In this document: positions 41,975 through 50,766 of the stretch, one piece after another
How positions within the stretch are numbered: the first letter of the stretch is position 1
How the letters are laid out: each line of letters starts with the position of its first letter
DNA from: Glaciihabitans tibetensis
GTDB lineage: Bacteria > Actinomycetota > Actinomycetes > Actinomycetales > Microbacteriaceae
Assembly (NCBI RefSeq): GCF_003003265.1
Contig: NZ_PVTL01000003.1
Span: forward strand, 186,001-250,000
Direction of reading: 5' to 3'
DNA length: 64,000 nucleotides
Translations under genes and position numbers: made by a program
The notes under the pieces: generated by a model
What the model was told of the DNA's origin: nothing
The model's database searches: none
The model's input: the letters and a program-made list of their open reading frames with translations, nothing else

Positions 41975-42859
41975 TCAGTCGCGCTCGACGAACTCGACCA
42001 CGGCGGCGGTTATCGCCTCGGTCACGTCGGCATCGTTGGCTGTCGCGGTGCCATCACCGGGTTGCGCGCCGTAATCGCCGAAGCCCCCGTGGTTGGCTCC
42101 CTCGATCTCGATGAATGAGGCGGATGCCGGCAGCCGACCGGCCGCCGCCTCGATCTTGGCCGGGGTGCTGAGTCCGTCTTCGGTGCCGGCGATGCTCAGC
42201 ACGGGGAGAGTTGCGCCCGAGACATCCGCCGCACAATAGGAGGCGAAGAGTACGAGGCCAGACACCTCTGTGCCCGCGCCCGCGCTCTGGCTGCCGGCCG
42301 CTTCCTGGTCCGCGAGATACTGGCAGGCCCTTACCCCGCCGAGCGAGTGGCCGCCCACAACCCACGTGTCGACGCCGGGGGCCAGGGCGGTAAAGTCGCT
42401 GATCGGCCGCCACTCGACGATGGCGAAGCCGAGAATGGGGCGAGCGATGACGACGGTGATTCCGGCTTCGGCCAGCCCGGAAAGCTTCGAGACGTAGGCG
42501 GCGGGGTCGACGCGTGCGCCGGTGAGGAGGACGAGTCCAGTGTTCTCGGCGGTGTTCTCAGCGGTGGTCGACCCCGCCGGGTCGTCGGAGCCGGAACCTG
42601 CGGGAGAGAGCACGACGCTGTCGGCGGTCTCGACGAGGGTGAATGCCGGGTTGTCGCGTGCGGCCTGCAGCGGTGCGGGTTCGGCGGTCAGCGGGATGCT
42701 GGCGTAGACGAGGAAACCGAGCACCAGAGCGAGCGCGGCGGCCAGAACAGAGCGGACGACGACGCGTCCGCGTGACCGGTGGCGGGTGCGCGTGGTGCCG
42801 GCGCGGGCTGGACGCGGCGGTGCGGGCGAGCCGGGCGGGAGCGGGGCGGACTCAGGCAA
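41975..42859 (-). CDS. Membrane-anchored alpha/beta hydrolase
   Basis: Protein of 294 residues. One transmembrane helix (~35-55, VVVRSVLAAALALVLGFLVYA) after a basic N-terminus, then an Abhydrolase_5-like domain facing outward. The triad is the Ser in GGHSLGG, the Asp in AGTEDGLS and the His in EGANHGGFGDYG. A TAENTAEN repeat sits in a loop near residue 100. The domain resembles extracellular lipase/esterase-like proteins; substrate unknown. It overlaps the upstream gene by 8 bp. Confidence 0.85.
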   Translation of the reverse strand: MPESAPLPPGSPAPPRPARAGTTRTRHRSRGRVVVRSVLAAALALVLGFLVYASIPLTAEPAPLQAARDNPAFTLVETADSVVLSPAGSGSDDPAGSTTAENTAENTGLVLLTGARVDPAAYVSKLSGLAEAGITVVIARPILGFAIVEWRPISDFTALAPGVDTWVVGGHSLGGVRACQYLADQEAAGSQSAGAGTEVSGLVLFASYCAADVSGATLPVLSIAGTEDGLSTPAKIEAAAGRLPASASFIEIEGANHGGFGDYGAQPGDGTATANDADVTEAITAAVVEFVERD

Positions 42860-43433
42860 TCAGGCGCGAGTCATGAGTGGTCGCCTGCTCGGGACCCGGC
42901 TCCTTGCCGGCCCCGATGGCAGCCGGGGGCGCGACCGAAGGACCGAGCTCGGCGGAGGAGGGCTGGGAAGCGCTGGCATGCAATTGCGACACGAGCTCGC
43001 GTGCGATGAGCTGCGCAAAGGCCTGGCTGAAGAAGAGGTCGTCGTCGTTGGCCGTGCGCATCGAGACATTGAAGGTTCCGCCTGGACCCACCATGCCGAG
43101 CACGCGCTCGCGCACCAGATCGTAGAGGGCTTCTTCGGCGCGGCTGGTGTCGCGGTCGACGGGCCGCTGCACCACCACGGGGACGCTGTATTCGACGAGA
43201 GTCGCTTCGATGATTTCTGAGCCCGCGGCTGCGGAGTCGTCGTGAGCGGGCGGGTCAGAAACGGCGGGCGACTCAGCGACGGGCGGTGGACAGACGGGAG
43301 TCTCGGCAACGGGAGTCTCTGCAACGGCGGGCGACTCGTCGACGGGCGGCGAGCCGACGAGGGTCTCTGCAACTGCAGGCACCGGGCGCGAGCGGCGGGT
43401 GAGTGAGCGCAGGACGTGCGAGATCGTGACCAC
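42852..43433 (-). CDS. Hypothetical protein with Pro-Val-Ala-Glu repeats
   Basis: Protein of 193 residues from the GTG at 43433, preceded by GAAAGG; the frame is open to 43766 but crosses a terminator. Residues ~18-75 are low-complexity (DESPAVAETPVAETPV). Residues ~80-150 look folded (EYSVPVVVQRPVDRDTSRAEEALYDLVRERVLGMVGPGG). The last 40 are disordered. I do not recognise a family. It is translated before the alpha/beta hydrolase. Confidence 0.65.
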   Translation of the reverse strand: MVTISHVLRSLTRRSRPVPAVAETLVGSPPVDESPAVAETPVAETPVCPPPVAESPAVSDPPAHDDSAAAGSEIIEATLVEYSVPVVVQRPVDRDTSRAEEALYDLVRERVLGMVGPGGTFNVSMRTANDDDLFFSQAFAQLIARELVSQLHASASQPSSAELGPSVAPPAAIGAGKEPGPEQATTHDSRLIA

Positions 43434-43487
43434 AGTGACGCCTTTCGTGGGCGAGTTCACCCCATTGTGCGCCCGCGGCGCAAACGG

Positions 43488-43533
43488 GGCGAGGCCGACA
43501 CGCCGCTCGTATTCCGGGCGTGTCGGCCTCGCC
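43488..43533. terminator. Long perfect hairpin after the permease gene
   Basis: 17-bp perfect stem, GGCGAGGCCGACACGCC (43488-43504) with its complement (43517-43533), 12-base loop, 21 bp past the permease stop. Confidence 0.85.
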
Positions 43534-43554
43534 GCGCAACGGCAGCGCGCGCTC

Positions 43555-45117
43555 TTACTTCTTTCCGAACATCTCATCTTCCATCGCGTCGTAGCCCTCG
43601 GCAGCCGGATCACCGTGAAGTCCACCGCTGAGCGCGTACTCCTCCTCGGGGGAGAGCACCAGCCGGTGCCGTCCGATGACGGCGAAGATGACGATGCCCA
43701 CGACGAAGATAACGAGGAAGGTGACGACCGCGAGGCGGAAGTCCGGCGCGAGGAGGATGCCGACAAACGCGAGAAACGCGATGATCCCGGCGATGACGGC
43801 TCCCGCGATCCCCGTGGGGCTCGAGTACGGGCGCGTGGCGTTCGGAAACTTCCTGCGCAGAACGACGTAGGAGATCATCTGCATGATGTACGAGATGACG
43901 GCCCCGAACACCGCGATAAACAGGATGATGCCGTTGACCGCGCCCGCGATGTCCGGAACGAGTGTTCCGACGAGATTTACCGCGACGAGGATGATGAATC
44001 CGATGGCACCGCCGACGACGAGCGCCACCCAGGGCGTGTGGTGCTTCTTGCCGGTGAGCGACAAGAACTTCGGGTAGTAGCCCGCGCGGGAGAGCGAGTA
44101 CATGTTGCGACCGTAGGCGAACATGATGCCCTGCAGCGAGGCCAGCAAACCGACGAGCGCGAACGCGGAGATGATCGCGGCGACGCTGTCGGGGAGGAAC
44201 TCGCGGAAGCCCACCAGGATCGGCTCGTCCAGTCCGGGGGATTCAGTCAGCGCAGCTGAGCCGGTCACCCCAGGATTCAGGAACAACACGAGGAGGGCGA
44301 AAAACGCGAGGGTGACTACGCCCCACACGCTGGCCTTGGGGATGTCCTTCGTCGGGTTGGTCGACTCTTCCGCGGCGAGCGGCAGTTCCTCAATCCCCAG
44401 GAAGAACCAGATGGCAAAGGGGAGCGCAAACAGGATCCCCGTGACGCCGAAGGGTAAAAATTCGCTGTTCCCCTCGGTCGGCGCGATGTCGAGCAGGCGG
44501 CCGAAGTCCACGGATCCGGTCGCGAGAGCCAGCGCGGCATAGACGAGCAGCACTGCCATCGAGATGATCGCGACGATCAGGGCGAAACGGAAACCTACCG
44601 CCGCCCCCAGGGAGTTCAGTCCGATGAAAATGGCGTAGAGGATCACCCACCAGATCCAGGCCAGGTCGGGACCGTCCGCGGGGGACAGGGTGAAGCCGAT
44701 GAGCTCGAAGAGGATGCTGTCGAGGTAGTAGGCGGAAAACAGCACGATCACCGCCGTGGTCACGACGTACTCGATCGTCTCGGCGAGCCCGGTGATGAAC
44801 CCGCCCCAGGGCCCCATCGCCGCGCGGGAGAAGGAGTAGGCCCCGCCGGTGTGCGGCATGGCGGCGGACATCTCACCAATGGAGAAGATCATCGTGAAGA
44901 ACATCACGATGATGATGGCGGTCGCGATCAGCAGGCCGCCCCAGCCAGCCACACCCAGGCCCGGGTTCCAGCCGGCGAAGTCACCCGAGATTACGGCCGC
45001 GATGCCGATGCCCCACAGGCCCCACACCCCGGCGGTGCGCTTCAGGCTGCGTTTCTCGAAGTAGCCGTCCTCTGCCTTGGTGTACGTGACTCCAGAAACG
45101 TTCGTGTTCTCAGCCAT
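43555..45117 (-). CDS. APC-family amino acid permease, ethanolamine-permease type
   Basis: Protein of 520 residues with 12 hydrophobic helices. The N-terminal block YFEKRSLKRTAGVWGLWGIGIAAVISGDFAGWNPGL and the later EELPLAAEESTNPTKDIP resemble the ethanolamine-permease subgroup of the APC superfamily. It is divergent from a glutamine-synthetase-like gene and belongs to the amine locus that follows. Other amines or amino acids are possible substrates. Confidence 0.85.
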   Translation of the reverse strand: MAENTNVSGVTYTKAEDGYFEKRSLKRTAGVWGLWGIGIAAVISGDFAGWNPGLGVAGWGGLLIATAIIIVMFFTMIFSIGEMSAAMPHTGGAYSFSRAAMGPWGGFITGLAETIEYVVTTAVIVLFSAYYLDSILFELIGFTLSPADGPDLAWIWWVILYAIFIGLNSLGAAVGFRFALIVAIISMAVLLVYAALALATGSVDFGRLLDIAPTEGNSEFLPFGVTGILFALPFAIWFFLGIEELPLAAEESTNPTKDIPKASVWGVVTLAFFALLVLFLNPGVTGSAALTESPGLDEPILVGFREFLPDSVAAIISAFALVGLLASLQGIMFAYGRNMYSLSRAGYYPKFLSLTGKKHHTPWVALVVGGAIGFIILVAVNLVGTLVPDIAGAVNGIILFIAVFGAVISYIMQMISYVVLRRKFPNATRPYSSPTGIAGAVIAGIIAFLAFVGILLAPDFRLAVVTFLVIFVVGIVIFAVIGRHRLVLSPEEEYALSGGLHGDPAAEGYDAMEDEMFGKK

Positions 45118-45195
45118 TCATTCCTCCAGCGGGAATTAGCAGGGTAGGCGCGCGGCAGTGCCGCGGTTGCGGATAACGGAGAGCTTGGCGCTGTA

Positions 45196-45208
45196 TTGGT
45201 CGTGCCGT
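45196..45208. promoter_or_regulatory. Candidate FCD/GntR operator 1
   Basis: TTGGTCGTGCCGT, close to the FadR-subfamily pattern TNGTNNNACNA, lies 79 bp upstream of the permease start. It matches operator 2 at 10 of 13 positions. Confidence 0.5.
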
Positions 45209-45272
45209 CTACCTTTAGATGTAAACACTGCGTTACGAATAGCCGGTTCCGCTACCCCGGCGCTGTGGTGTA

Positions 45273-45285
45273 ATGGTCGAACCGT
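45273..45285. promoter_or_regulatory. Candidate FCD/GntR operator 2
   Basis: ATGGTCGAACCGT, 28 bp before the synthetase start codon and 77 bp from operator 1. A plausible site for the FCD regulator encoded at the end of the locus. Confidence 0.5.
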
Positions 45286-45312
45286 CCGCTGACAAGCGAA
45301 AAAGAGGGCACG

Positions 45313-46692
45313 ATGACGACACTCGCCACACACCCCCGGTCGGGCAACCTGACCCTCGAAGAACTCTCGCGACTGGCCGAAGCCCGTGAGATCGACACCG
45401 TGATCATCGCGTTCACCGACATGCAGGGACGCCTCGTGGGCAAGCGAGCCTCCGCCCGTCTGTTTCTCGAGGAGTTGGCAGCGCACGGCGCGGAGTGCTG
45501 CAACTACCTCCTGGCGGTGGATGTCGAGATGAACACCGTCGACGGTTACACGATCTCCTCCTGGGAGACGGGCTACGGGGACATGGCGATGATGCCCGAC
45601 CTGGACACCCTGCGCGTGGTTCCGTGGCTTCCCGGTACGGCCCTCGTGATGGCCGACCTGACCTGGCTCGACGAGACTCCCGTGACGCCCTCCCCGCGCG
45701 AAATCCTGAAAACCCAGATCGCCCGGCTTGAGGCCAAGGGTTTGGTGCCCTATGTGGGCACCGAGCTCGAGTTCCTGGTGTTCGACGACAGCTACCGCGC
45801 GGCCTGGGCCAAGAACTACACCGGGCTGACTCCCGCGAGCGACTACAACATCGACTACGCACTGCTCGCGTCCACCCGGATGGAGCCGCTGCTGCGCGAC
45901 ATCCGAAATGGCATGGATGGCGCAGGGATGTACTGCGAAGGGGTCAAGGGGGAGTGCAATCTCGGCCAACAGGAGATCGCCTTCCGCTACGACCACGCCC
46001 TCGCGACCTGCGACAACCACTCGATCTACAAAAATGGCGCGAAGGAGATCGCGGACCGGCACGGCAAGGCCCTCACCTTCATGGCCAAGTACAACGAGAA
46101 GGAAGGCAACAGTTGCCACATCCACCTCAGCGTGCGGGGCACCGACGGCGCACCGGTGATGTCGGGCGACGGCAAGTACGGCTTCTCGAAACTGATGGAG
46201 CACTGGATCGCCGGGTTGCTCGCGACCACCCGTGAGTTCAGCCTGTTCTTCGCGCCGAACATCAACTCGTACAAGCGGTTCGTCGAGGGCAGCTTCGCGC
46301 CCACCGCTGTCGCCTGGGGGCTCGACAACCGCACCTGCGCGTTGCGGGTCGTCGGGCACGGGCAGAGCCTTCGCGTCGAAAACAGGGTTCCCGGCGGAGA
46401 TGTGAACCAGTACCTCGCGACCGCGGCACTGATCGCGGGCGGGCTCTACGGAATCGAGAACGAACTCGAACTGCCGGAGCTCTTCGAGGGCAACGCGTAC
46501 GGTTCCGAGGCGCCCCGCGTTCCGAGCACCCTGCGCGATGCTGCCGAACTGTTCGGCGCCTCCGATATCGCGCGTGAGGCCTTCGGCGCCGATGTGATCG
46601 AGCACTACATCAACAACGCACGAATCGAGCTGCGCGCATATGACGCCGCGGTCACCGACTGGGAACGGGTCCGTGGGTTTGAACGCCTCTAG
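45313..46692 (+). CDS. Glutamine-synthetase-like gamma-glutamyl-amine ligase
   Basis: Protein of 459 residues. The GS catalytic domain has VGTELEFLVFD (metal Glu pair), CEGVKGECNLGQQEIAF, the loop NSCHIHLSV (ammonia/nucleotide region) and the latch VEGSFAPTAVAWGLDNRTCALRVVG with catalytic Arg. It lacks the GlnA adenylylation loop, so it belongs with GlnA3/GlnA4/PuuA-type enzymes that join glutamate to an amine. In Streptomyces, GlnA4 makes gamma-glutamylethanolamide and GlnA3 acts on polyamines; context here favours ethanolamine. First gene of a five-gene operon. Confidence 0.88.
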   Translation: MTTLATHPRSGNLTLEELSRLAEAREIDTVIIAFTDMQGRLVGKRASARLFLEELAAHGAECCNYLLAVDVEMNTVDGYTISSWETGYGDMAMMPDLDTLRVVPWLPGTALVMADLTWLDETPVTPSPREILKTQIARLEAKGLVPYVGTELEFLVFDDSYRAAWAKNYTGLTPASDYNIDYALLASTRMEPLLRDIRNGMDGAGMYCEGVKGECNLGQQEIAFRYDHALATCDNHSIYKNGAKEIADRHGKALTFMAKYNEKEGNSCHIHLSVRGTDGAPVMSGDGKYGFSKLMEHWIAGLLATTREFSLFFAPNINSYKRFVEGSFAPTAVAWGLDNRTCALRVVGHGQSLRVENRVPGGDVNQYLATAALIAGGLYGIENELELPELFEGNAYGSEAPRVPSTLRDAAELFGASDIAREAFGADVIEHYINNARIELRAYDAAVTDWERVRGFERL

Positions 46693-47488
46693 CGCCGACG
46701 CCTCTAGCGCCGACGTCTCTAGCGCCGATGCCGCCGATGCCGCGACCCGTCCCCGGCCGGTGATCGGGCTCACGACCTATCTCGAGCGCGCCCAGTCGGG
46801 AGTCTGGGACCTGAACGCGGCTTTCCTGCCGCAGGTGTACTTCGACGCGGTGACCCGTGTCGGCGGAATCGCCGTCCTCCTGCCGCCGCAACCGGTCGAC
46901 GCGGCGATCACGTCCCGGGTGCTGGACGGACTCGACGGCCTGATCATCACCGGCGGCAAAGACGTCGATCCCGCCCGCTACGGCCAGGATCCGCACCCCA
47001 CCACCGACGAGCCCCGGCGCGACCGCGACGCCTGGGAAGAGTCACTGTTGCTCGGCGCGATCGAGCGGGAGATCCCCTTCCTCGGCATCTGCCGCGGCGC
47101 CCAGCTGCTCAATGTTTCCCTCGGCGGCTCGCTCATCCAGCACCTGCCGGACGTGATCGGCAGCACCCGGTACAACCTGGGTGGCGGCCAGTTCAACGAG
47201 GTGCAGGTGCATGTCGACGAGGGCACCGCCCTCGATGCGCTCGTCGGCGGAGCGGTGACCGCAAAGGTCTACCATCACCAGGCGATCGACCGGCTAGCGT
47301 CGGGGCTCAGCGTCACGGCCCGCACCGAGGACGGCGTTGTGCAGGCGGTGGAACTCGACTCCGCCGCGTTCGGCCTCGCCGTGCAGTGGCACCCGGAGGA
47401 GAGCGGGGAAGACCTTCGACTCTTCGCCGGACTCGTCGACGCCGCCACTACATTTGCTGAGAGAACACCATGCCCCAGATCCAACTGA
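46640..47488 (+). CDS. Gamma-glutamyl hydrolase, class I amidotransferase fold (PuuD-like)
   Basis: Protein of 282 residues if the ATG at 46640 is used; a GTG at 46673 is an alternative. The nucleophile is in GICRGAQLLN and the His-Glu pair in VQWHPEES, so the catalytic triad is complete. The first ~38 residues are a low-complexity ASSAD repeat and not part of the fold. PuuD-type enzymes release glutamate from gamma-glutamyl-amino acids. It overlaps the synthetase by 53 bp and the next gene by 19 bp. Confidence 0.88.
   Translation: MTPRSPTGNGSVGLNASSADASSADVSSADAADAATRPRPVIGLTTYLERAQSGVWDLNAAFLPQVYFDAVTRVGGIAVLLPPQPVDAAITSRVLDGLDGLIITGGKDVDPARYGQDPHPTTDEPRRDRDAWEESLLLGAIEREIPFLGICRGAQLLNVSLGGSLIQHLPDVIGSTRYNLGGGQFNEVQVHVDEGTALDALVGGAVTAKVYHHQAIDRLASGLSVTARTEDGVVQAVELDSAAFGLAVQWHPEESGEDLRLFAGLVDAATTFAERTPCPRSN
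46685..46729. repeat. 15-bp tandem repeat across the synthetase stop codon
   Basis: GCCTCTAGCGCCGAC at 46685-46699 and 46700-46714, then GTCTCTAGCGCCGAT at 46715-46729. The first copy contains the synthetase TAG (46690-46692). In the hydrolase frame the repeats encode ASSAD-ASSAD-VSSAD. Confidence 0.9.
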
Positions 47489-48831
47489 TCAACCCCGCAG
47501 ACGAGTCACTGCTGCGCATCGTGGCGCACACCACGGTGGACGAGGTGGACGAGGCGGTCGCAGTCGCAGTCGACGCCCAGCGGGTGTGGGCGGCCAGGCC
47601 CCCCGCGGAGCGCGCGGATGCACTACGCCGATTTGCCGGTGCGGTGGATGCCGCGGTCGAAGAGTTGGCCTGGCTCGAGGTGCGCAACTCCGGCCACCCC
47701 ATCACCCAGGCGCGCTGGGAAGCGGGCCACGTGCGCGACGTGCTCACCTACTACTCCGCGGTTCCCGAGCGTCTTTCGGGCAAACAGATTCCCGTCGCCG
47801 GAGGCATCGACATCACGTTCCTCGACCCGATCGGGGTCGTCGGCATCATCGTGCCGTGGAACTTTCCCATGACGATCGCCGCCTGGGGCTTCGCTCCCGC
47901 CCTCGCCGCGGGCAACGCCGTTCTGCTGAAACCGGCGGAGTGGACCCCGCTCACCGCAATGCGGCTGGGAGCCCTCGCCCTCGAGGCGGGTCTGCCCCCG
48001 GGGCTCTTCCAAGTGCTGCCCGGCCGTGGCCCGGTGGTGGGCGAACGTTTTGTCACCCATCCGCAGGTGCGCAAGGTGGTGTTCACGGGCTCCACCGCGG
48101 TGGGCAAACGGGTGATGGCCGGCTGCGCAGAACAGGTCAAGGCCGTCACCCTGGAACTCGGGGGCAAGAGCGCGAACATCGTCTTCGCCGATTCTGACCT
48201 GGAAAAGGCCGCCGCGACCGCCCCGTATGCGGTCTTCGACAACGCCGGGCAGGACTGCTGCGCGCGCAGCCGCATTCTGGTGGAGCGCAGCGTCTACGAC
48301 CGGTTTCTTGAGCTGCTCGAACCCGCGGTCAAGGGTGTGAAGGTGGATGTTCCCGGGAAGGAATCGACCGAGATGGGACCGCTGGTCTCGCGCGCGCATT
48401 TCGACCGCGTGGCATCCTTCGTGCCGGACGACGCGCGTGTCGCTTTTCGCGGCAGCGCACCCTCCGGGCCCGGCTTCTGGTTTCCGCCCACCGTGCTCTT
48501 GCCCGCCTCCCGCACCGACCGGGCGGTCACGGAGGAGATCTTCGGCCCGGTCGTCACGGTGCTGCCGTTCGACGACGAGGCCGACGCGATCGCGCTCGCC
48601 AACGACACCGTCTACGGGCTCGCCGGCTCCCTTTGGACCCGCGATGTCGGGCGTGCGCTGCGCGTCGCGCGCGGCATCGAAACCGGAAACCTGTCGGTCA
48701 ACTCTCACTCCGCGGTGCGCTACTCGACTCCGTTCGGCGGCTTCAAGCAGAGCGGGCTTGGCCGCGAACTGGGCCCGGACGCGGCGGCGGCGTTCACCGA
48801 GACCAAGAACGTGTTCATCAGTACCGACTAG
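47470..48831 (+). CDS. Aldehyde dehydrogenase
   Basis: Protein of 453 residues with PWNFP at 129-133, general-base E229 (TLELGGKS) and nucleophile C263 (GQDCCARSR). NAD(P)-dependent. In the proposed route it would oxidise a gamma-glutamyl-aminoaldehyde to the acid before hydrolysis. It overlaps the hydrolase by 19 bp. The stop codon lies inside a 14-bp duplication. Confidence 0.93.
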   Translation: MPQIQLINPADESLLRIVAHTTVDEVDEAVAVAVDAQRVWAARPPAERADALRRFAGAVDAAVEELAWLEVRNSGHPITQARWEAGHVRDVLTYYSAVPERLSGKQIPVAGGIDITFLDPIGVVGIIVPWNFPMTIAAWGFAPALAAGNAVLLKPAEWTPLTAMRLGALALEAGLPPGLFQVLPGRGPVVGERFVTHPQVRKVVFTGSTAVGKRVMAGCAEQVKAVTLELGGKSANIVFADSDLEKAAATAPYAVFDNAGQDCCARSRILVERSVYDRFLELLEPAVKGVKVDVPGKESTEMGPLVSRAHFDRVASFVPDDARVAFRGSAPSGPGFWFPPTVLLPASRTDRAVTEEIFGPVVTVLPFDDEADAIALANDTVYGLAGSLWTRDVGRALRVARGIETGNLSVNSHSAVRYSTPFGGFKQSGLGRELGPDAAAAFTETKNVFISTD

Positions 48832-48846
48832 CCAGTACCGACTAAT
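48819..48846. repeat. 14-bp tandem duplication across the aldehyde dehydrogenase stop
   Basis: CAGTACCGACTAGC (48819-48832) then CAGTACCGACTAAT (48833-48846). The first contains the gene's TAG, the second a TAA at the same place. Confidence 0.88.
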
Positions 48847-48876
48847 TTCATTAACCCCCTGCACGAGGAGCGCACC

Positions 48877-49665
48877 ATGACCATCCCCACGATCGACCTG
48901 ACCCAACGCCTCGGGGGAAAAATTGCGGTGATCACCGGCGGGGCCAGCGGCATCGGGCTCGCAACCGCCAAGCGCTTCGCCGCCGAGGGAGCGACCGTCG
49001 TCATCGGTGATTTCAACGCGAGAACCGGCGAAGCGGCGGCCGCGTTGGTGGGGGGACTTTTTATTCAGGTGGATGTGACGGACGAAGCCCAGGTCAACCA
49101 CCTCTTCGACCACACCGCTGAGGTTTACGGCTCGGTAGACATCGCGTTCAACAACGCCGGGATTTCGCCGCCCGAGGACGACTCGATCGAGACCACGGAG
49201 CTGCCGGCCTGGGACAGGGTGCAGGACGTCAACCTGAAGTCGGTGTACCTCTGCTCCCGCGCGGCGCTGCGCCACATGGTCGCCCAGCAGCGCGGCTCGA
49301 TTATCAATACGGCGTCGTTCGTCGCGACCGTGGGATCGGCGACCAGCCAGATCTCATACACCGCATCGAAGGGCGGTGTGCTGGCGATGACGAGGGAACT
49401 CGGCGTGCAATTCGCCCGCCAGGGAATCCGGGTGAACGCGCTGTGCCCCGGCCCGGTGAACACGCCGCTGCTGCAGGAGCTGTTCGCGAGTGACGTGGAG
49501 CGTGCGCAACGCCGCCTGGTGCACATCCCGGTGGGGCGGTTCGCGGAGCCGGAAGAGCTGGCCGCTGCGGTCGCGTTCCTCGCGAGCGACGACGCCAGCT
49601 TCATCACGGCATCATCGTTTATCGTCGACGGGGGCATCAGCTCCGCCTATGTCACTCCGCTGTAA
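48877..49665 (+). CDS. Short-chain dehydrogenase/reductase
   Basis: Protein of 262 residues. NAD-binding TGGASGIG at 20-27, catalytic Ser about 147, Y161 and K165 (SYTASKGG). Classical SDR; often annotated as 3-oxoacyl-ACP reductase. Here it may oxidise the alcohol of gamma-glutamylethanolamide to the aldehyde, which would suit the aldehyde dehydrogenase next to it. That substrate is inferred from context only. Confidence 0.92.
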   Translation: MTIPTIDLTQRLGGKIAVITGGASGIGLATAKRFAAEGATVVIGDFNARTGEAAAALVGGLFIQVDVTDEAQVNHLFDHTAEVYGSVDIAFNNAGISPPEDDSIETTELPAWDRVQDVNLKSVYLCSRAALRHMVAQQRGSIINTASFVATVGSATSQISYTASKGGVLAMTRELGVQFARQGIRVNALCPGPVNTPLLQELFASDVERAQRRLVHIPVGRFAEPEELAAAVAFLASDDASFITASSFIVDGGISSAYVTPL

Positions 49666-49700
49666 AAACGGCGCCCCTTCGCATTCAGGAACCCACGACT

Positions 49701-50447
49701 ATGACTGACCCAGCCGCAACTGCCGTCTCACCCGACGAGGTGCACAGCCTCATCGACGAGGCGCTGTTCCGGCCGGTGCGCAGTGGCAACGCATTTGAGG
49801 ACACCGTGGCACGCCTGCTTCAGACGATCCGCCTGGGGATTGTGGCTCCGGGGGAGGCGCTGCCAGCGGAGCGGGATCTGGCGGCGCGGTTCTCCGTCAG
49901 CCGGGACACGGTGCGCGACGCCATCCGCGAGCTCGCCGACGCCGGGTACCTGCTGAGCAAGCGCGGTCGGTATGGCGGCACGTTTGTGAGCGAGATCCTT
50001 CCGGCGGTGCCCGTGAGTACGTTGGCGCTCGACCGTGCGGTGATCGAGGATGTGCTCGGGCTGCGCGAAATTCTTGAGCTGGGGGCTGTGCGCGCGGTGG
50101 CGGCCAAGGCCCTCACCGCCGCCGAGCGGGACCAGCTCTGGACCCGGTTGAATGCCACGTCGGCGGCGTCGGCGGAGGATTACCGGCGCCACGATTCGCT
50201 GTTGCACCTGACCATCGGCGAACTGTCGGGAACGCCGTCCCTCGTGCCGCTGCTCGCGGACAACCGCAGCCGGGTCAACGAGATGCTCGACAATATTCCG
50301 CTGCTCGGAAAAAACATCGAACACTCGAACCAGCAGCACGAGGCGATCGTCGTCGCGATTCTCACCGGCGACCAGCAGCGAGCCGCCGAGGCGATGGCCG
50401 AACACCTCGAGGGTTCGGCCGCGCTGCTGCGCGGATTCCTGTCCTAG
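49701..50447 (+). CDS. FCD-domain GntR (FadR-subfamily) regulator
   Basis: Protein of 248 residues. N-terminal GntR winged helix about 25-95 (GEALPAERDLAARFSVSRDTVRDAIRELADAGYL), then a helical FCD effector domain with the metal-binding pattern (VLGLREILELGAVR, RHDSLLHLTIGELSG, NQQHEAIVVAILTGD). It is the last gene of the amine operon and likely its regulator. The effector may be a small carboxylate. Confidence 0.92.
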   Translation: MTDPAATAVSPDEVHSLIDEALFRPVRSGNAFEDTVARLLQTIRLGIVAPGEALPAERDLAARFSVSRDTVRDAIRELADAGYLLSKRGRYGGTFVSEILPAVPVSTLALDRAVIEDVLGLREILELGAVRAVAAKALTAAERDQLWTRLNATSAASAEDYRRHDSLLHLTIGELSGTPSLVPLLADNRSRVNEMLDNIPLLGKNIEHSNQQHEAIVVAILTGDQQRAAEAMAEHLEGSAALLRGFLS

Positions 50448-50468
50448 GCGCGTTCTGCGCGGGGCACT

Positions 50469-50660
50469 TTAGTCGTCGAGGGCGTCCGCGTCGCGGGCGT
50501 TCATCACAACCGTGCCGATGGCAATTCCGAGGGTCGCGAGCCAGCTCACCCACATCAATACGGTGCGCCAGTCGTTCGGTCCCTTGCGGGTGGCCTGGAT
50601 CGTTCCGAAGCCTCCGAAGATAGCGCTGATGATGCTGCCGTTGAAAATGAACTTGCGCAC
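50469..50660 (-). CDS. Small membrane protein, actinobacterial, function unknown
   Basis: Protein of 63 residues from the GTG at 50660, preceded by GAGGAG; the frame continues to 50699 without a start signal. Two hydrophobic segments (SIISAIFGGFGTIQA and VLMWVSWLATLGIAIGTVV) with GPNDWR between them. Short proteins of this pattern are widespread in Microbacteriaceae. Confidence 0.75.
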   Translation of the reverse strand: MRKFIFNGSIISAIFGGFGTIQATRKGPNDWRTVLMWVSWLATLGIAIGTVVMNARDADALDD

Positions 50661-50747
50661 AGTCGTCTCCTCAGATTGGTTATTCCACGGTACCGCCACG
50701 GGCGCTCCCGGAACGAACCGGCAGGCCGGATCCTGCCGATGACATAC

Positions 50748-50766
50748 TTAGGCAATGCTTGCCTTA
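50748..50766. promoter_or_regulatory. DtxR/IdeR-type iron box over a start codon
   Basis: TTAGGCAATGCTTGCCTTA (50748-50766) is a near-perfect palindrome of the DtxR/IdeR type. It contains the permease ATG (50755-50757). Iron-loaded repressor bound here would block transcription start; the transcript may be leaderless. Confidence 0.75.

Noticed and set aside
45136..46773. A 545-codon minus-strand open frame opposite the glutamine-synthetase-like gene
   Set aside because: Shadow of a strongly conserved plus-strand enzyme; no start signal and no domain.
47623..49275. A 550-codon minus-strand open frame across the aldehyde dehydrogenase and SDR genes
   Set aside because: Gly/Arg/His-rich antisense shadow with no family; both plus-strand genes have complete catalytic motifs.
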